DNA from: CAZTLE01 sp964614415
GTDB lineage: Bacteria > Bacteroidota > Bacteroidia > Flavobacteriales > Flavobacteriaceae
Reading direction: 5' to 3'
Length of the DNA: 11,232 nt
NCBI GenBank assembly: GCA_964614415.1
Contig: CAZTLE010000134.1
Location: 1-11,232, forward strand
Positions 1 through 7,276 of this stretch are shown here, one piece after another. Every line of letters begins with the position of its first letter. The first letter of the stretch is position 1. The position numbers were made by a program, and so were the translations under genes. The notes under the pieces are model-generated. The model searched no databases. It was not told where the DNA came from and saw only the letters and a program-made list of their open reading frames with translations.

Positions 1-40
1 ATGATACTACATTCGTGGGAAAGTAGGTCGCCGCCTTCTT
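1..40 (+). rRNA. rrf: 5S ribosomal RNA, 3' end only
   Basis: The first ~40 bases resemble the 3' end of a Bacteroidetes 5S rRNA: the stretch GGGAAAGTAGGTCGCCGCC matches the conserved loop E/helix IV and terminal helix side seen in Flavobacteriia 5S genes. A strong intrinsic terminator follows at once, as expected at the end of an rrn operon. The 5' two thirds of the gene, and presumably 23S and 16S, lie outside the window. The exact mature 3' end (about 38-40) is inferred. The identification rests on recalled consensus, not on an alignment. Confidence 0.8.
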
Positions 41-45
41 CTAAG

Positions 46-81
46 CCCTGAAGTAAGCTTGCTTTACTTCAGGGTTTTTTT
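46..81 (+). terminator. Intrinsic terminator of the rRNA operon
   Basis: An 11-bp perfect stem, CCCTGAAGTAA (46-56) paired with TTACTTCAGGG (64-74), closes a 7-nt loop and is followed by seven T residues (75-81). This is a textbook rho-independent terminator on the plus strand. It starts a few bases after the 5S 3' end and isolates the following transporter gene from rRNA transcription. Confidence 0.9.
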
Positions 82-119
82 ATACCCGTCAAGCAATGGG
101 ATTAATACAGGCTAACTCC

Positions 120-127
120 TATCTTTG
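120..127 (+). promoter_or_regulatory. Bacteroidetes -7 element TATCTTTG for the EamA gene
   Basis: TATCTTTG matches the Bacteroidetes sigma-ABfr -7 consensus TAnnTTTG exactly. It lies in the short gap after the rrn terminator. No clear TTG/TTTG -33 element is visible about 19 bases upstream. It overlaps the TTG codon at 125 that would otherwise be the longest possible start of the downstream gene, so transcription would begin after that codon. Confidence 0.6.
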
Positions 128-976
128 CAATACAACTCACACCGATTGGGTAGAGGAATTGCTTATATGTTCATTGCAGCGTTCGCCTTTGCGTGGATGA
201 ACCTGCTGGCAAAGTACCTTAACGACTTTCACCCGCTACAAGTCGTATTCTTCAGGGCCATTGGTACCTTCGTATTCATTTTTCCGTATATGCTCGTGAA
301 GCGGGTTCCGGTTATCGGAAAACATGTCGTTTGGTTAAGCCTCAGAGGGATTCTCAGTTTTACATCACTGGCTTTATTCTTCCTGGTGATTCAACGAATT
401 CCGCTGGGATCGGCGGTAGCACTGCGTTATACAGCCCCGGTTTTCAGTGTTATTTTTGCATTGTTCTTCCTCCGGGAGCACATACGGTCATGGCAGTGGG
501 TGGCCCTGGGTATATCTTTAGCAGGGGCATTTTTCATGAAAGGGGTGGATCTGCGCATAGACACCTTGAGTTTCATCCTTATTATGTCGTCTTCAGTGCT
601 TGTAGGTGGGGTATTTACCATCGTGCGCTATCTAGGTTCCAGGGAGCATTTCCTCACCATTATTAACTATTTCATGTTCTTTTCAATTGTAGGAAGCTTA
701 TTCTTTGTATCACACTGGCGTATGCCGTCAGGGGTGGAGTGGTACTGGGTGTGCAGTATCGGTGTGTTGGGAATGATCGGTCAATTATTCCTTACCCGGT
801 CGTTTCAACTGGCTGAGACCAATGTCGTGGCTCCCATTAAATACATGGAGCTTGTATACGCCTTGCTTTTCGGATTTTTCCTCTTCGGTGAGAGCTACGG
901 ATTCTGGCCCATAGTGGGAATGCTGCTGCTGGTTTTCGGAATGGTATTCAATATATGGTTGAAACGAAAACGATAG
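125..976 (+). CDS. EamA/DMT-family drug/metabolite transporter
   Basis: This is a 283-residue, highly hydrophobic protein with roughly ten predicted membrane helices. It has the two-fold repeat layout of EamA (DMT superfamily) inner-membrane carriers. The first half begins with the GxxYMFIAAFAFAWMNLLAKYL helix; the second repeat starts near residue 150 and holds the 'APIKYMELVYALLFGFFLFGE' stretch typical of the family's last EamA domain. Length is usual for the family. The substrate cannot be read from sequence: members export amino acids, nucleotides or other metabolites. The start is uncertain. TTG 125 is the longest option but lies inside a TAnnTTTG promoter element; TTG 146 would still keep the whole first helix, whereas ATG 167 trims it. 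The gene is monocistronic and convergent with the M16 protease, with a shared hairpin between them. Confidence 0.85.
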   Translation: MQYNSHRLGRGIAYMFIAAFAFAWMNLLAKYLNDFHPLQVVFFRAIGTFVFIFPYMLVKRVPVIGKHVVWLSLRGILSFTSLALFFLVIQRIPLGSAVALRYTAPVFSVIFALFFLREHIRSWQWVALGISLAGAFFMKGVDLRIDTLSFILIMSSSVLVGGVFTIVRYLGSREHFLTIINYFMFFSIVGSLFFVSHWRMPSGVEWYWVCSIGVLGMIGQLFLTRSFQLAETNVVAPIKYMELVYALLFGFFLFGESYGFWPIVGMLLLVFGMVFNIWLKRKR

Positions 977-980
977 TCAC

Positions 981-1005
981 AAAAAAGCGGACCTAAAAGC
1001 CCGCT
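981..1005 (-). terminator. Terminator hairpin between convergent genes
   Basis: AGCGG (986-990) pairs with CCGCT (1001-1005). On the minus strand the stem is followed by a run of T residues (complement of the A-run 981-986), making an intrinsic terminator for the M16 peptidase gene. On the plus strand a T-rich stretch follows only after several bases, so the hairpin may weakly serve the transporter gene as well. Confidence 0.65.
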
Positions 1006-1010
1006 CGTTG

Positions 1011-3860
1011 TTATTTTTTGATCTCGTCTTTCGGATTTAAAAGGACCGGTATTCCAAATCCAAGCTGCTCCAATTTCTGCATCTGCGTTCTGGCATCGCC
1101 CACAACAAGATAAATCATTCTGTTGGGATTCAGGTACTTACCTGATAGCGTCTTAATGTCATCTACCGTGATTTCCTGAACGGTTGTCTCTCGCTGCTTT
1201 GCATAATCATAGGGCATTCCATATGCCCCAATATTATAGAGCATGTTGAGTTTCGCCCCACCTGTTTCAAAGGCACGGGCACTGCTTTTCATATAGAAGC
1301 TCTTAGTCACCTCAAGGTCCTCTTCATTGAATCCTTGGGCATAGTTCTCCATGATCTCTTTAACAAGCAATGCCGATTCGAGTGTCACATTCGAGCGAAC
1401 TCCACTGGAAATTGTAAACGGCCCTGCATATGTGGATCCACTAAACCTAGATCGTATTCCGTAGGTATACCCCTTACCCTCACGGAGTTGCTGCGTGAGC
1501 TGGGATGCAAATCCACCACCACCAAATCGGTAGTTCATCAGATTAGCACGATCATAATCGGAATCGGTGACCGCAAGTGCCGGATAGCCAAACCGCAATA
1601 CCGATTGCTTGGCATCGGGAACATCATAGAAATAAACGGTAGAACGATCGGGAGCCGAAGGAATGGAAACTTCGGGTATCGTTACATCTTTAACAACCCA
1701 ATTCTCATTGAGTCCGTCAAAACCGGCTATTGCGTCATCCTTGCCAATGGCACCAACTAAGAATATACGTGCGACGGAGGGTGAGAAATTGGCTTCGTAA
1801 TAGGCCTGCAGATCATCCATAGTGATGGCGGAAACCGTTTCTGGAGTTCCCAGGATATTGTTCGCAAATACATGATCCTTTCCGTAAATGAGTTTTGCGT
1901 ATTCGTTGGAGGCGATACTATTGGGATTTGCCAGTTGTCGTTGCAATTGACTCTGAACACTTTGCTTGATGAGATCAAATTCCGTAGCATCCCACCTGGG
2001 CTCCAATAGCATTTCCTCTACCAAACGCAATGTTTTCGAATAGTTCTTGGAAAGGGTAGTGCCCGAAACCGTGATGCTTTGGCTACCTGCCGATATGTTT
2101 ATATTGGCTCCTAATTGATCAATGGCCTTTTCCAGTTCGGCTGTGGTTTTGTTCACCGTACCTCGTTCGAGCATCTGTGCCAGGAGATTGCTTACGCCAA
2201 TTCCTTCGGGTTGCACCTCCATTAACTGTCCCCCTTGTATTTCCAAACGGAACTGCACCAGGGGTACTTCGTTGTTCGTAATTCCATACATCTCCATACC
2301 CGAGGAAAGCGAAGTTTCCCATACTTCGGGAATGGCAAGCCCGGGAGATTCACCATAAGGAGGCTCCACAGACCGGTCGAAAGAAGAAGGAGTACGCTCG
2401 TATGTCGCTGTTATGCTGGGATCAAAAGATTCTTCAGCACCATCGATTATTTGTTCTTCAACCACTTCCGCAAGTTGGGATCCGTCCAATATCATGTCCG
2501 TTTTTCCCAGGGGAACAAAGCTTGTTGCCACATAATGCTTGTCTTTAATATAGGTCTCGTATACACGCATTACATCTTCAGGAGTTACTGCAAGTATGTT
2601 CTGAACATCCTGATTTATGAATCCGGGGTCACCCGCAAATATCTCATATTGTGCAAGTTGAAACCCTTTTCCGAGTACACTGGACAGCCCGCTGTAAAAA
2701 TCGGTTTCCTGACCGGCTTTGATCCGATCCAGATCTTCTGCCGGGATCCCTGTCGACTCGAAGGTTTCAAAAGCTGTTTGCACTGCACTTGCTACCTCAT
2801 TCAGGTTTTTTCCGTCGAAGGCATTTATTCTAAGGCGAAATTCGCCGGCCAATTCAGAACCAAAATTAAACATGATCACATTGTCGGTAAGTTGTTTTTC
2901 GTCAATTAGTAACGTATTGAACGGAGCGTTTTTGCCATCCGATAGATAGGTCGCAAGCACCTCCAATGGGTATGAATCCGGGTGATACTGCGGCACGCTG
3001 GGCCAGGTCATGGTTAACTGCGATGTTCGGGCAAAGTTGTCCTCATAATAGAGTTTCCTGGTTTCAGTGAGTTCAACAGGCCGCTTTTCCAGGGGCGGGA
3101 CTTCTTCACCCGGCTCGATCTCATCAAAGTACTTATGGACCCATTCTTTGGCTTGTTCCGTATCAAAATCTCCACTTATCGTGAGAGTTGTATTGTTTGG
3201 AGTATACCATCGTTTGTAAAAGTCCTTTACATCCTGAAGCGTGGCATTTTGCAGATCCTCGAGGGAACCGATTACCTGCCAGTTGTAAGGATGGTCTTTG
3301 GGATACAGGTTCTTACCGATCACATAATTTACGTGTCCGTAAGGTCTGTTATCAACCGACTGTCTTTTTTCATTCTTAACGACCTGCTTTTCCTTGGCAA
3401 GTACAGGTTCGGTAACGGTATTGATGAAGAATCCCAGCTTGTCTGCTTCCGCCCAGATCATTTTTTCAAGGGCGTCTTTGGGCACCGTCTGAAAATAATT
3501 GGTTCGGTCACGACTTGTAGATCCGTTAGCACCGGAACCCCCAATACGGGCACTCATCTTATCCAGACCTCCTTTTCCGAGGTTTTCCGACTCCAGGAAA
3601 AGCAAGTGCTCAAAAAGGTGCGCGAACCCGGTTCTTCCTTCAATTTCACGGGCTGATCCGACATGAGTGGTCAGTGCTACAGCCACAACGGGGTCTGATC
3701 TGTCCGTATGAAAGATGACATTCAGGCCGTTATCAAGCGTGAATTTTTCGTACTCAATCTTGAATTCCGAGGCCGCTGAATCATTCGTTTCCGAAGTATT
3801 CGTGCAGGCCATTGTGATTGCCAAAAAAAAGAGGAGAAATGAGATCTTGCGAATGTCCAT
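1011..3860 (-). CDS. M16-family (insulinase/pitrilysin-like) zinc metallopeptidase, lipoprotein
   Basis: This 949-residue protein carries two tandem M16 units (each a peptidase-like plus an M16_C domain). The N-terminus is a signal peptide with hydrophobic residues 7-17 and a candidate lipobox TMAC with Cys19; Thr at -3 is not the usual Leu. The inverted zinc motif HLFEH (HxxEH) is at 81-85, and the distal ligand Glu164 is in 'VKNEKRQ', 79 residues on, as expected in M16. The second unit (about 520-860) has no HxxEH; it carries the substrate-side motif 'REGKGYTYGI' near 793-802, whose Arg/Tyr are conserved in M16B partners. One chain therefore supplies both the catalytic and the non-catalytic half, as in many Bacteroidetes homologues. 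It probably degrades peptides at the periplasm or outer membrane. It is transcribed alone, with promoter TATATTTG upstream and a terminator downstream. Confidence 0.93.
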   Translation of the reverse strand: MDIRKISFLLFFLAITMACTNTSETNDSAASEFKIEYEKFTLDNGLNVIFHTDRSDPVVAVALTTHVGSAREIEGRTGFAHLFEHLLFLESENLGKGGLDKMSARIGGSGANGSTSRDRTNYFQTVPKDALEKMIWAEADKLGFFINTVTEPVLAKEKQVVKNEKRQSVDNRPYGHVNYVIGKNLYPKDHPYNWQVIGSLEDLQNATLQDVKDFYKRWYTPNNTTLTISGDFDTEQAKEWVHKYFDEIEPGEEVPPLEKRPVELTETRKLYYEDNFARTSQLTMTWPSVPQYHPDSYPLEVLATYLSDGKNAPFNTLLIDEKQLTDNVIMFNFGSELAGEFRLRINAFDGKNLNEVASAVQTAFETFESTGIPAEDLDRIKAGQETDFYSGLSSVLGKGFQLAQYEIFAGDPGFINQDVQNILAVTPEDVMRVYETYIKDKHYVATSFVPLGKTDMILDGSQLAEVVEEQIIDGAEESFDPSITATYERTPSSFDRSVEPPYGESPGLAIPEVWETSLSSGMEMYGITNNEVPLVQFRLEIQGGQLMEVQPEGIGVSNLLAQMLERGTVNKTTAELEKAIDQLGANINISAGSQSITVSGTTLSKNYSKTLRLVEEMLLEPRWDATEFDLIKQSVQSQLQRQLANPNSIASNEYAKLIYGKDHVFANNILGTPETVSAITMDDLQAYYEANFSPSVARIFLVGAIGKDDAIAGFDGLNENWVVKDVTIPEVSIPSAPDRSTVYFYDVPDAKQSVLRFGYPALAVTDSDYDRANLMNYRFGGGGFASQLTQQLREGKGYTYGIRSRFSGSTYAGPFTISSGVRSNVTLESALLVKEIMENYAQGFNEEDLEVTKSFYMKSSARAFETGGAKLNMLYNIGAYGMPYDYAKQRETTVQEITVDDIKTLSGKYLNPNRMIYLVVGDARTQMQKLEQLGFGIPVLLNPKDEIKK

Positions 3861-3883
3861 AGAAGTGTTGGTTTTACGAATCT

Positions 3884-3891
3884 CAAATATA
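3884..3891 (-). promoter_or_regulatory. -7 element TATATTTG for the M16 peptidase gene
   Basis: On the minus strand TATATTTG fits the TAnnTTTG consensus and lies 23 bases upstream of the peptidase ATG (3860). A convincing -33 TTG is not visible. The divergent hemolysin III promoter lies about 70 bases away. Confidence 0.5.
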
Positions 3892-3962
3892 GCAAAATGG
3901 TGTTCCCATCTATGTTAACAGAAATGTAATTGACTGTGTTTGGTATTGTTGTTGTGGCTTTT

Positions 3963-3993
3963 TTTGTTTTGAACAGAATAGAAGATACCTTTG
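3963..3993 (+). promoter_or_regulatory. Promoter of the hemolysin III-family gene (TTTG-N19-TAccTTTG)
   Basis: TTTG at 3963-3966 and TACCTTTG at 3986-3993 are separated by 19 bases, matching both elements and the spacing of the Bacteroidetes housekeeping promoter. The ATG at 4023 lies 29 bases after the -7 element. A purine-rich AGGTAAGTAAG directly precedes the ATG and may aid ribosome binding. Confidence 0.75.
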
Positions 3994-4022
3994 TGCGTTC
4001 TCAGTAATATTAGGTAAGTAAG

Positions 4023-4643
4023 ATGTACAGTAAAAGAGAAGAATTATGGAATACATGGTCTCATTTTCCGGGGATCATGCTCGGGATAGCTGGATTGGTG
4101 TTATTGCTGGTTTTTGATTCTGAAAAGACTGCCTATAGTACAATGAGCATATTGTTCTATGCCATTTCCATCATCATGCTCTATTCGGCTTCTACGATAT
4201 ACCACGCTGTTTCCAACATCAAATGGAAAAGCATCTTCAGAAAAATCGATCACATCTGCATTTACTTTCTCATTGCCGGAACGTATACTCCGGTGGCACT
4301 CATCTCCCTGGAAAAAAGTTCGGGCTGGCCTATATTTTGGACGGTTTGGATCATTTGTGCAGTGGGAACCGTGCTCAAGGTGTTCTTTACCGGAAAGTTT
4401 GAGGCCATATCGTTAATCCTGTATTTGGCAATGGGATGGCTTATTGCTTTCGACTTCGGAAGCCTAATGGAGGTGCAATCGGATCTGGGCATGTTGCTTA
4501 TGATGCTTGGAGGCGCCTGTTACACCGTAGGCATTCTATTCTATGCTATTCGGAAGATACCTTACAATCACACTATCTGGCATCTTTTTGTACTCGCCGG
4601 AAGTACTTTTCATTTTTTCTTTATCCTCCTGGATGTGATTTAA
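4023..4643 (+). CDS. Hemolysin III / PAQR-family (TrhA-like) integral membrane protein
   Basis: This 206-residue protein is predicted to have seven membrane helices, the normal size for bacterial HlyIII/TrhA proteins. All family hallmarks are present: the N-terminal E7xxN10xxSH14, the metal-site region S57xxYH61, the D76H77 segment leading into 'YFLIAGTYTP' (81-90), and the C-terminal H183xxxH187 with H197 ('WHLFVLAGSTFHFFF'). Together the conserved Ser, Asp and His residues form the Zn-binding site of the PAQR fold. Despite the name there is no reason to call it a toxin; bacterial members are linked to membrane energetics and lipid homeostasis, and a hydrolase activity is suspected from the eukaryotic adiponectin receptors. 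It has its own consensus promoter. It converges with the ZIP transporter gene, leaving only 8 bases between stop codons and no visible terminator. Confidence 0.93.
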   Translation: MYSKREELWNTWSHFPGIMLGIAGLVLLLVFDSEKTAYSTMSILFYAISIIMLYSASTIYHAVSNIKWKSIFRKIDHICIYFLIAGTYTPVALISLEKSSGWPIFWTVWIICAVGTVLKVFFTGKFEAISLILYLAMGWLIAFDFGSLMEVQSDLGMLLMMLGGACYTVGILFYAIRKIPYNHTIWHLFVLAGSTFHFFFILLDVI

Positions 4644-4651
4644 TTGCCGGT

Positions 4652-5320
4652 TTAGAGAAAATACGCGAGCACCATTCCAAGAATAATACTTATCAGTTTT
4701 GCCAGGTTGAAACGGTGGTCTTTACTACTTTCAAAAAGTATGGTAGTTGAGACATGCAGGAAAATACCAATAACCACTGCCATTATCTCCAGATGATAGG
4801 TCGTAAACGGTGCAGAACTGTTGGCCAACCAACTTCCCAGAGGCGTCATGAGCGCAAAGAAGAAGAGAAATCCAAGTGTCATTAGGTAAGAATAGTTGGC
4901 TCGTATAAAAAAGACGGCAAGTATGGCGGCCACAGGTATCTTGTGGACGATGACCCCGAGCATGATATTGTTCTCATCCGAAATCGGGAAACCTTCCATG
5001 AAGGCATGGATCGACAAACTCAGTAATAACATCCATGGAAAGCGAGTTGTCCCTTCCGGCAGGTGTACATGCCCGTGTTCGGCCCCTTTGGAGAAGAAGT
5101 CGAGCACTATTTGCAACAGAATTCCGGCCAGGATATAGAGGCCAACACCTTTTGAAGGCTCTTCAAAGACTTCCGGGAGGAGTTCGAATACGGTAATAGC
5201 AAGGAGGAAAGCACCACTAAAGGCCAGGAACAGTCCCATTTGCCGGCCTTCTTTCTTCGGAAGAAGGAGTGCTAGTCCATAACCTGCGAAAACCGCCAGA
5301 AATAATAATAGATACTTCAT
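4652..5320 (-). CDS. ZIP-family divalent metal transporter
   Basis: This 222-residue inner-membrane protein has about eight hydrophobic helices. ZIP signatures are visible: helix II 'E46LLPE50' (usually HxxPE), a histidine-bearing cytoplasmic loop EHGHVH at 81-86, helix IV 'SIH105AFMEG110' (counterpart of HNxxDG/EG), helix V 'H126KIPVAA' (usually HExPEG), and H189 with E197 in a late helix. It most likely moves Zn2+ or a related divalent ion into the cytoplasm. Several canonical ligands are replaced (Glu for the helix II His, Lys for the helix V Glu), so ion choice is open. Its ATG immediately follows the TAA of the upstream methyltransferase with no spacer, so the two are almost certainly co-transcribed and translationally coupled. 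No terminator is evident before the convergent neighbour. Confidence 0.88.
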   Translation of the reverse strand: MKYLLLFLAVFAGYGLALLLPKKEGRQMGLFLAFSGAFLLAITVFELLPEVFEEPSKGVGLYILAGILLQIVLDFFSKGAEHGHVHLPEGTTRFPWMLLLSLSIHAFMEGFPISDENNIMLGVIVHKIPVAAILAVFFIRANYSYLMTLGFLFFFALMTPLGSWLANSSAPFTTYHLEIMAVVIGIFLHVSTTILFESSKDHRFNLAKLISIILGMVLAYFL

Positions 5321-6058
5321 TTATCGGAAGATAAGAATAAGTCGTTCTGAAGTTTGTTCATGGAATGGAGTAAGTTGGTAATCCCCAAAGCAATACTCGA
5401 GCGTAATTCCTGCACGATCGAAATAACGATTGAAATCCTCAAGCGTTAGTGCCTTAACACGCTCAATGAAGTTGTACTCCCTCCCGTTGTCGGTAAACGA
5501 TATTCTCTTTATGATGTCTCCGTCTTCAATACCCCTTTGAATATTAAATTGTATTCCATCCACTTCTTTTACTTCCTGCGGCACCAGGTTGTTGGCTACG
5601 TACTCTGCGTTCAGAAAATCGATCACACCATGACCGTTAGGCTTTAGATCTTCTTTAATGGAGGTAATCGTTCTCAGGTTATCCTCGGCGTCCTTAAAAT
5701 ACCCGAAGCTCGTGAACAGATTAAATACGGCATCAAACTTCCTGGAATAGGGGCAACACATATCGTGCACATCGAAATGAAGGGTTTCATTCTCAAACTG
5801 TTTCGCAAATGCGATACTCGACTGNNNNNNNNNNNCACCGGTAACATCATAGCCCAGACTATTGAGGTATTTCGAATGTCGGCCGCGTCCGCATGCGAGG
5901 TCCAGTATTGTATCCCCGGGTTGTAGTTTTAGGAACTCTGTGAGGTGATTCATGAATTGACCGGCCTCTTCGTAATCACGGTCCTTGTAAAGGATGTGAT
6001 AGTATGGGGTATCAAACCATTCGGCATACCAATGCTCTGTTTCTTTTTGCATTATCAT
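5321..6058 (-). CDS. Class I SAM-dependent methyltransferase (contains an N run)
   Basis: This is a 245-residue Rossmann-fold methyltransferase. The SAM-binding motif I reads 'ILDLACGRGRHS' (51-62). The following strand 'GYDVTG' (69-74) runs into four unknown residues (75-78) caused by an 11-base N run; in this family that spot is typically V-D-L-S, the acidic residue binding the SAM ribose. The next segments, 'HFDVHDM' (94-100) and 'FDAVFNLFTSFGYF' (108-121), correspond to motifs II-IV. The reading frame is intact across the N run. The substrate is unknown; nothing indicates RNA, protein or small-molecule specificity. Starts at ATG 6058 or ATG 6052 (third residue) are equally plausible. It is the first gene of a unit with the ZIP transporter (TAA immediately followed by ATG) and divergent from the RlmL-like gene. 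No TAnnTTTG was found upstream. Confidence 0.85.
   Translation of the reverse strand: MIMQKETEHWYAEWFDTPYYHILYKDRDYEEAGQFMNHLTEFLKLQPGDTILDLACGRGRHSKYLNSLGYDVTGXXXXQSSIAFAKQFENETLHFDVHDMCCPYSRKFDAVFNLFTSFGYFKDAEDNLRTITSIKEDLKPNGHGVIDFLNAEYVANNLVPQEVKEVDGIQFNIQRGIEDGDIIKRISFTDNGREYNFIERVKALTLEDFNRYFDRAGITLEYCFGDYQLTPFHEQTSERLILIFR
5825..5835. other. Run of 11 undetermined bases (N)
   Basis: Eleven N characters lie inside the methyltransferase gene. They fall on the codons after 'YDVTG' and are read as four unknown residues whose first codon begins with G (minus strand). Because the protein continues in the same frame on both sides, and four residues is exactly the expected spacing to the next helix, the run probably stands for the true length, not an arbitrary scaffold gap. 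Confidence 0.97.
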
Positions 6059-6080
6059 TCTATGGGGTACTAAAATACTG

Positions 6081-6088
6081 TATTTTTG
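6081..6088 (+). promoter_or_regulatory. -7 element TATTTTTG for the THUMP methyltransferase gene
   Basis: TATTTTTG matches TAnnTTTG and lies in the 51-base divergent gap between the two methyltransferase genes. It contains the TTG (6086) that would be the longest start of the downstream frame; this favours the ATG at 6110. No clear -33 element is visible. Confidence 0.6.
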
Positions 6089-6109
6089 CAGGACTTCTTA
6101 GTACGTGCT

Positions 6110-7276
6110 ATGGGAAAAAACTTTACAATGGTGGCCAAAACTTTATACGGGTTGGAGGATCTGCTGGCTTCCGAATTACGCCAATTGGGCGCATCTGCCG
6201 TAGAGAAAGGCGTTCGTAATGTAAGTTTTGAAGGGGATACCGGTTTTATGTACAAGGCAAATCTATGTTGTCGCACGGCCATAAAAATCCTGAAGCCCAT
6301 TGCTCATAGTAATGTATTTACCGAAGATGATGTTTATCAAAAAGTGAAAAGTATTCCCTGGGAGCAATATATGGATGCCAAGGGTAGCCTTGCGGTTGAC
6401 GCCACGGTGTACTCGAAGTACTTTACGCATTCCAAGTACATCGCTTTGAAAACAAAGGACGCCATAGTAGACCGTTTTCGCGATAGGGAAGGGGTAAGGC
6501 CGGACGTAGATCTGGATCACCCTACTTTGCGCATTCATGTGCATATTGATCGAAATATTTGTACGGTTTCCCTGGACAGCTCGGGAAGATCGCTACACAG
6601 AAGAGGCTATAAGGTAGCAAGCTCCATAGCGCCGATCAATGAAGTACTGGCAGCGGGATTGATCATGTTGTCCGGATGGAACGGTCAATCTGATTTCCTG
6701 GATCCCATGTGCGGAAGTGGTACTATATTAACCGAAGCGGCCATGATCGCCTGCAACGTTCCACCAAATCTCAATCGCGATGAATTCGGATTTGAGACCT
6801 GGCCGGATTTCGATGCCGATCTCTACGAGACTATCGAAGCCGCTGCGCTCAAACGCGTTCGCGATTTTCACTTTCATATTTATGGCCTGGATAAGGATGC
6901 CATAGCCGTGCGAAAAGCCAAGGAAAATATCAAGAGCGCCAACCTGCAGGATTTCATTTCCGTGCGGCGACAGGACTTCTTTGAAACGGAAAAGGAGGTA
7001 CGCGGACCACTGCATATTCTCTTCAATCCACCCTATGATGAACGTATTCAGGTGGATACCGAAAAGCTGTACGGTGCTATTGGAACCACCTTAAAGCACG
7101 GTTATCCGGGATCCAATGCCTGGTTGATCACTTCCAATATGGAAGCCTTAAAGCATGTTGGTTTGCGTCCGTCACGAAAGATTAAGCTCTTCAACGGTAA
7201 GCTTGAAAGTCGGTTGGTGTGTTACGAGATGTATGAGGGGAGTAAGAAAGCCAAGAAAAGACCTGTTACTTCTTAA
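6110..7276 (+). CDS. rlmL: THUMP-domain 23S rRNA guanine-N2 methyltransferase (RlmL N-terminal type)
   Basis: The 388-residue protein (from ATG 6110) starts 'MGKNFTMVAKTLYGLEDLL', the usual opening of COG0116 proteins. A ferredoxin-like/THUMP RNA-binding region fills about residues 7-155. The Rossmann methyltransferase domain follows, with motif I 'DPMCGSGT' at 198-205, an acidic SAM-ribose strand 'YGLDKD' near 258-263, and the catalytic motif IV 'NPPYDER' at 306-312; NPPY is typical of N2-guanine/N6-adenine methyltransferases. E. coli RlmL is ~700 residues because it is fused to RlmK; this protein corresponds only to the RlmL half, normal in Bacteroidetes. The probable product is m2G in 23S rRNA (E. 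coli position 2445), inferred from family. TTG 6086 is rejected as start because it lies inside the -7 element; ATG 6128 is an alternative. The last 11 bases overlap the convergent DUF6048-like gene. Confidence 0.9.
   Translation: MGKNFTMVAKTLYGLEDLLASELRQLGASAVEKGVRNVSFEGDTGFMYKANLCCRTAIKILKPIAHSNVFTEDDVYQKVKSIPWEQYMDAKGSLAVDATVYSKYFTHSKYIALKTKDAIVDRFRDREGVRPDVDLDHPTLRIHVHIDRNICTVSLDSSGRSLHRRGYKVASSIAPINEVLAAGLIMLSGWNGQSDFLDPMCGSGTILTEAAMIACNVPPNLNRDEFGFETWPDFDADLYETIEAAALKRVRDFHFHIYGLDKDAIAVRKAKENIKSANLQDFISVRRQDFFETEKEVRGPLHILFNPPYDERIQVDTEKLYGAIGTTLKHGYPGSNAWLITSNMEALKHVGLRPSRKIKLFNGKLESRLVCYEMYEGSKKAKKRPVTS

Noticed and set aside
331..666. A 111-codon frame inside the EamA gene
   Set aside because: Out-of-frame shadow; the membrane-helix pattern of the main frame is continuous across it.
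2235..2909. A 224-codon plus-strand open frame opposite the M16 peptidase gene
   Set aside because: Antisense shadow of a well-supported gene; the protein shows no domain and has no promoter.
4023..4643. Reading the hemolysin III-family gene as a virulence toxin
   Set aside because: The protein is a PAQR-type seven-helix membrane protein found widely in harmless bacteria; the name is historical.
5321..6058. Calling the methyltransferase a pseudogene because of the N run
   Set aside because: The frame and conserved motifs match on both sides, with the expected four-residue spacing.
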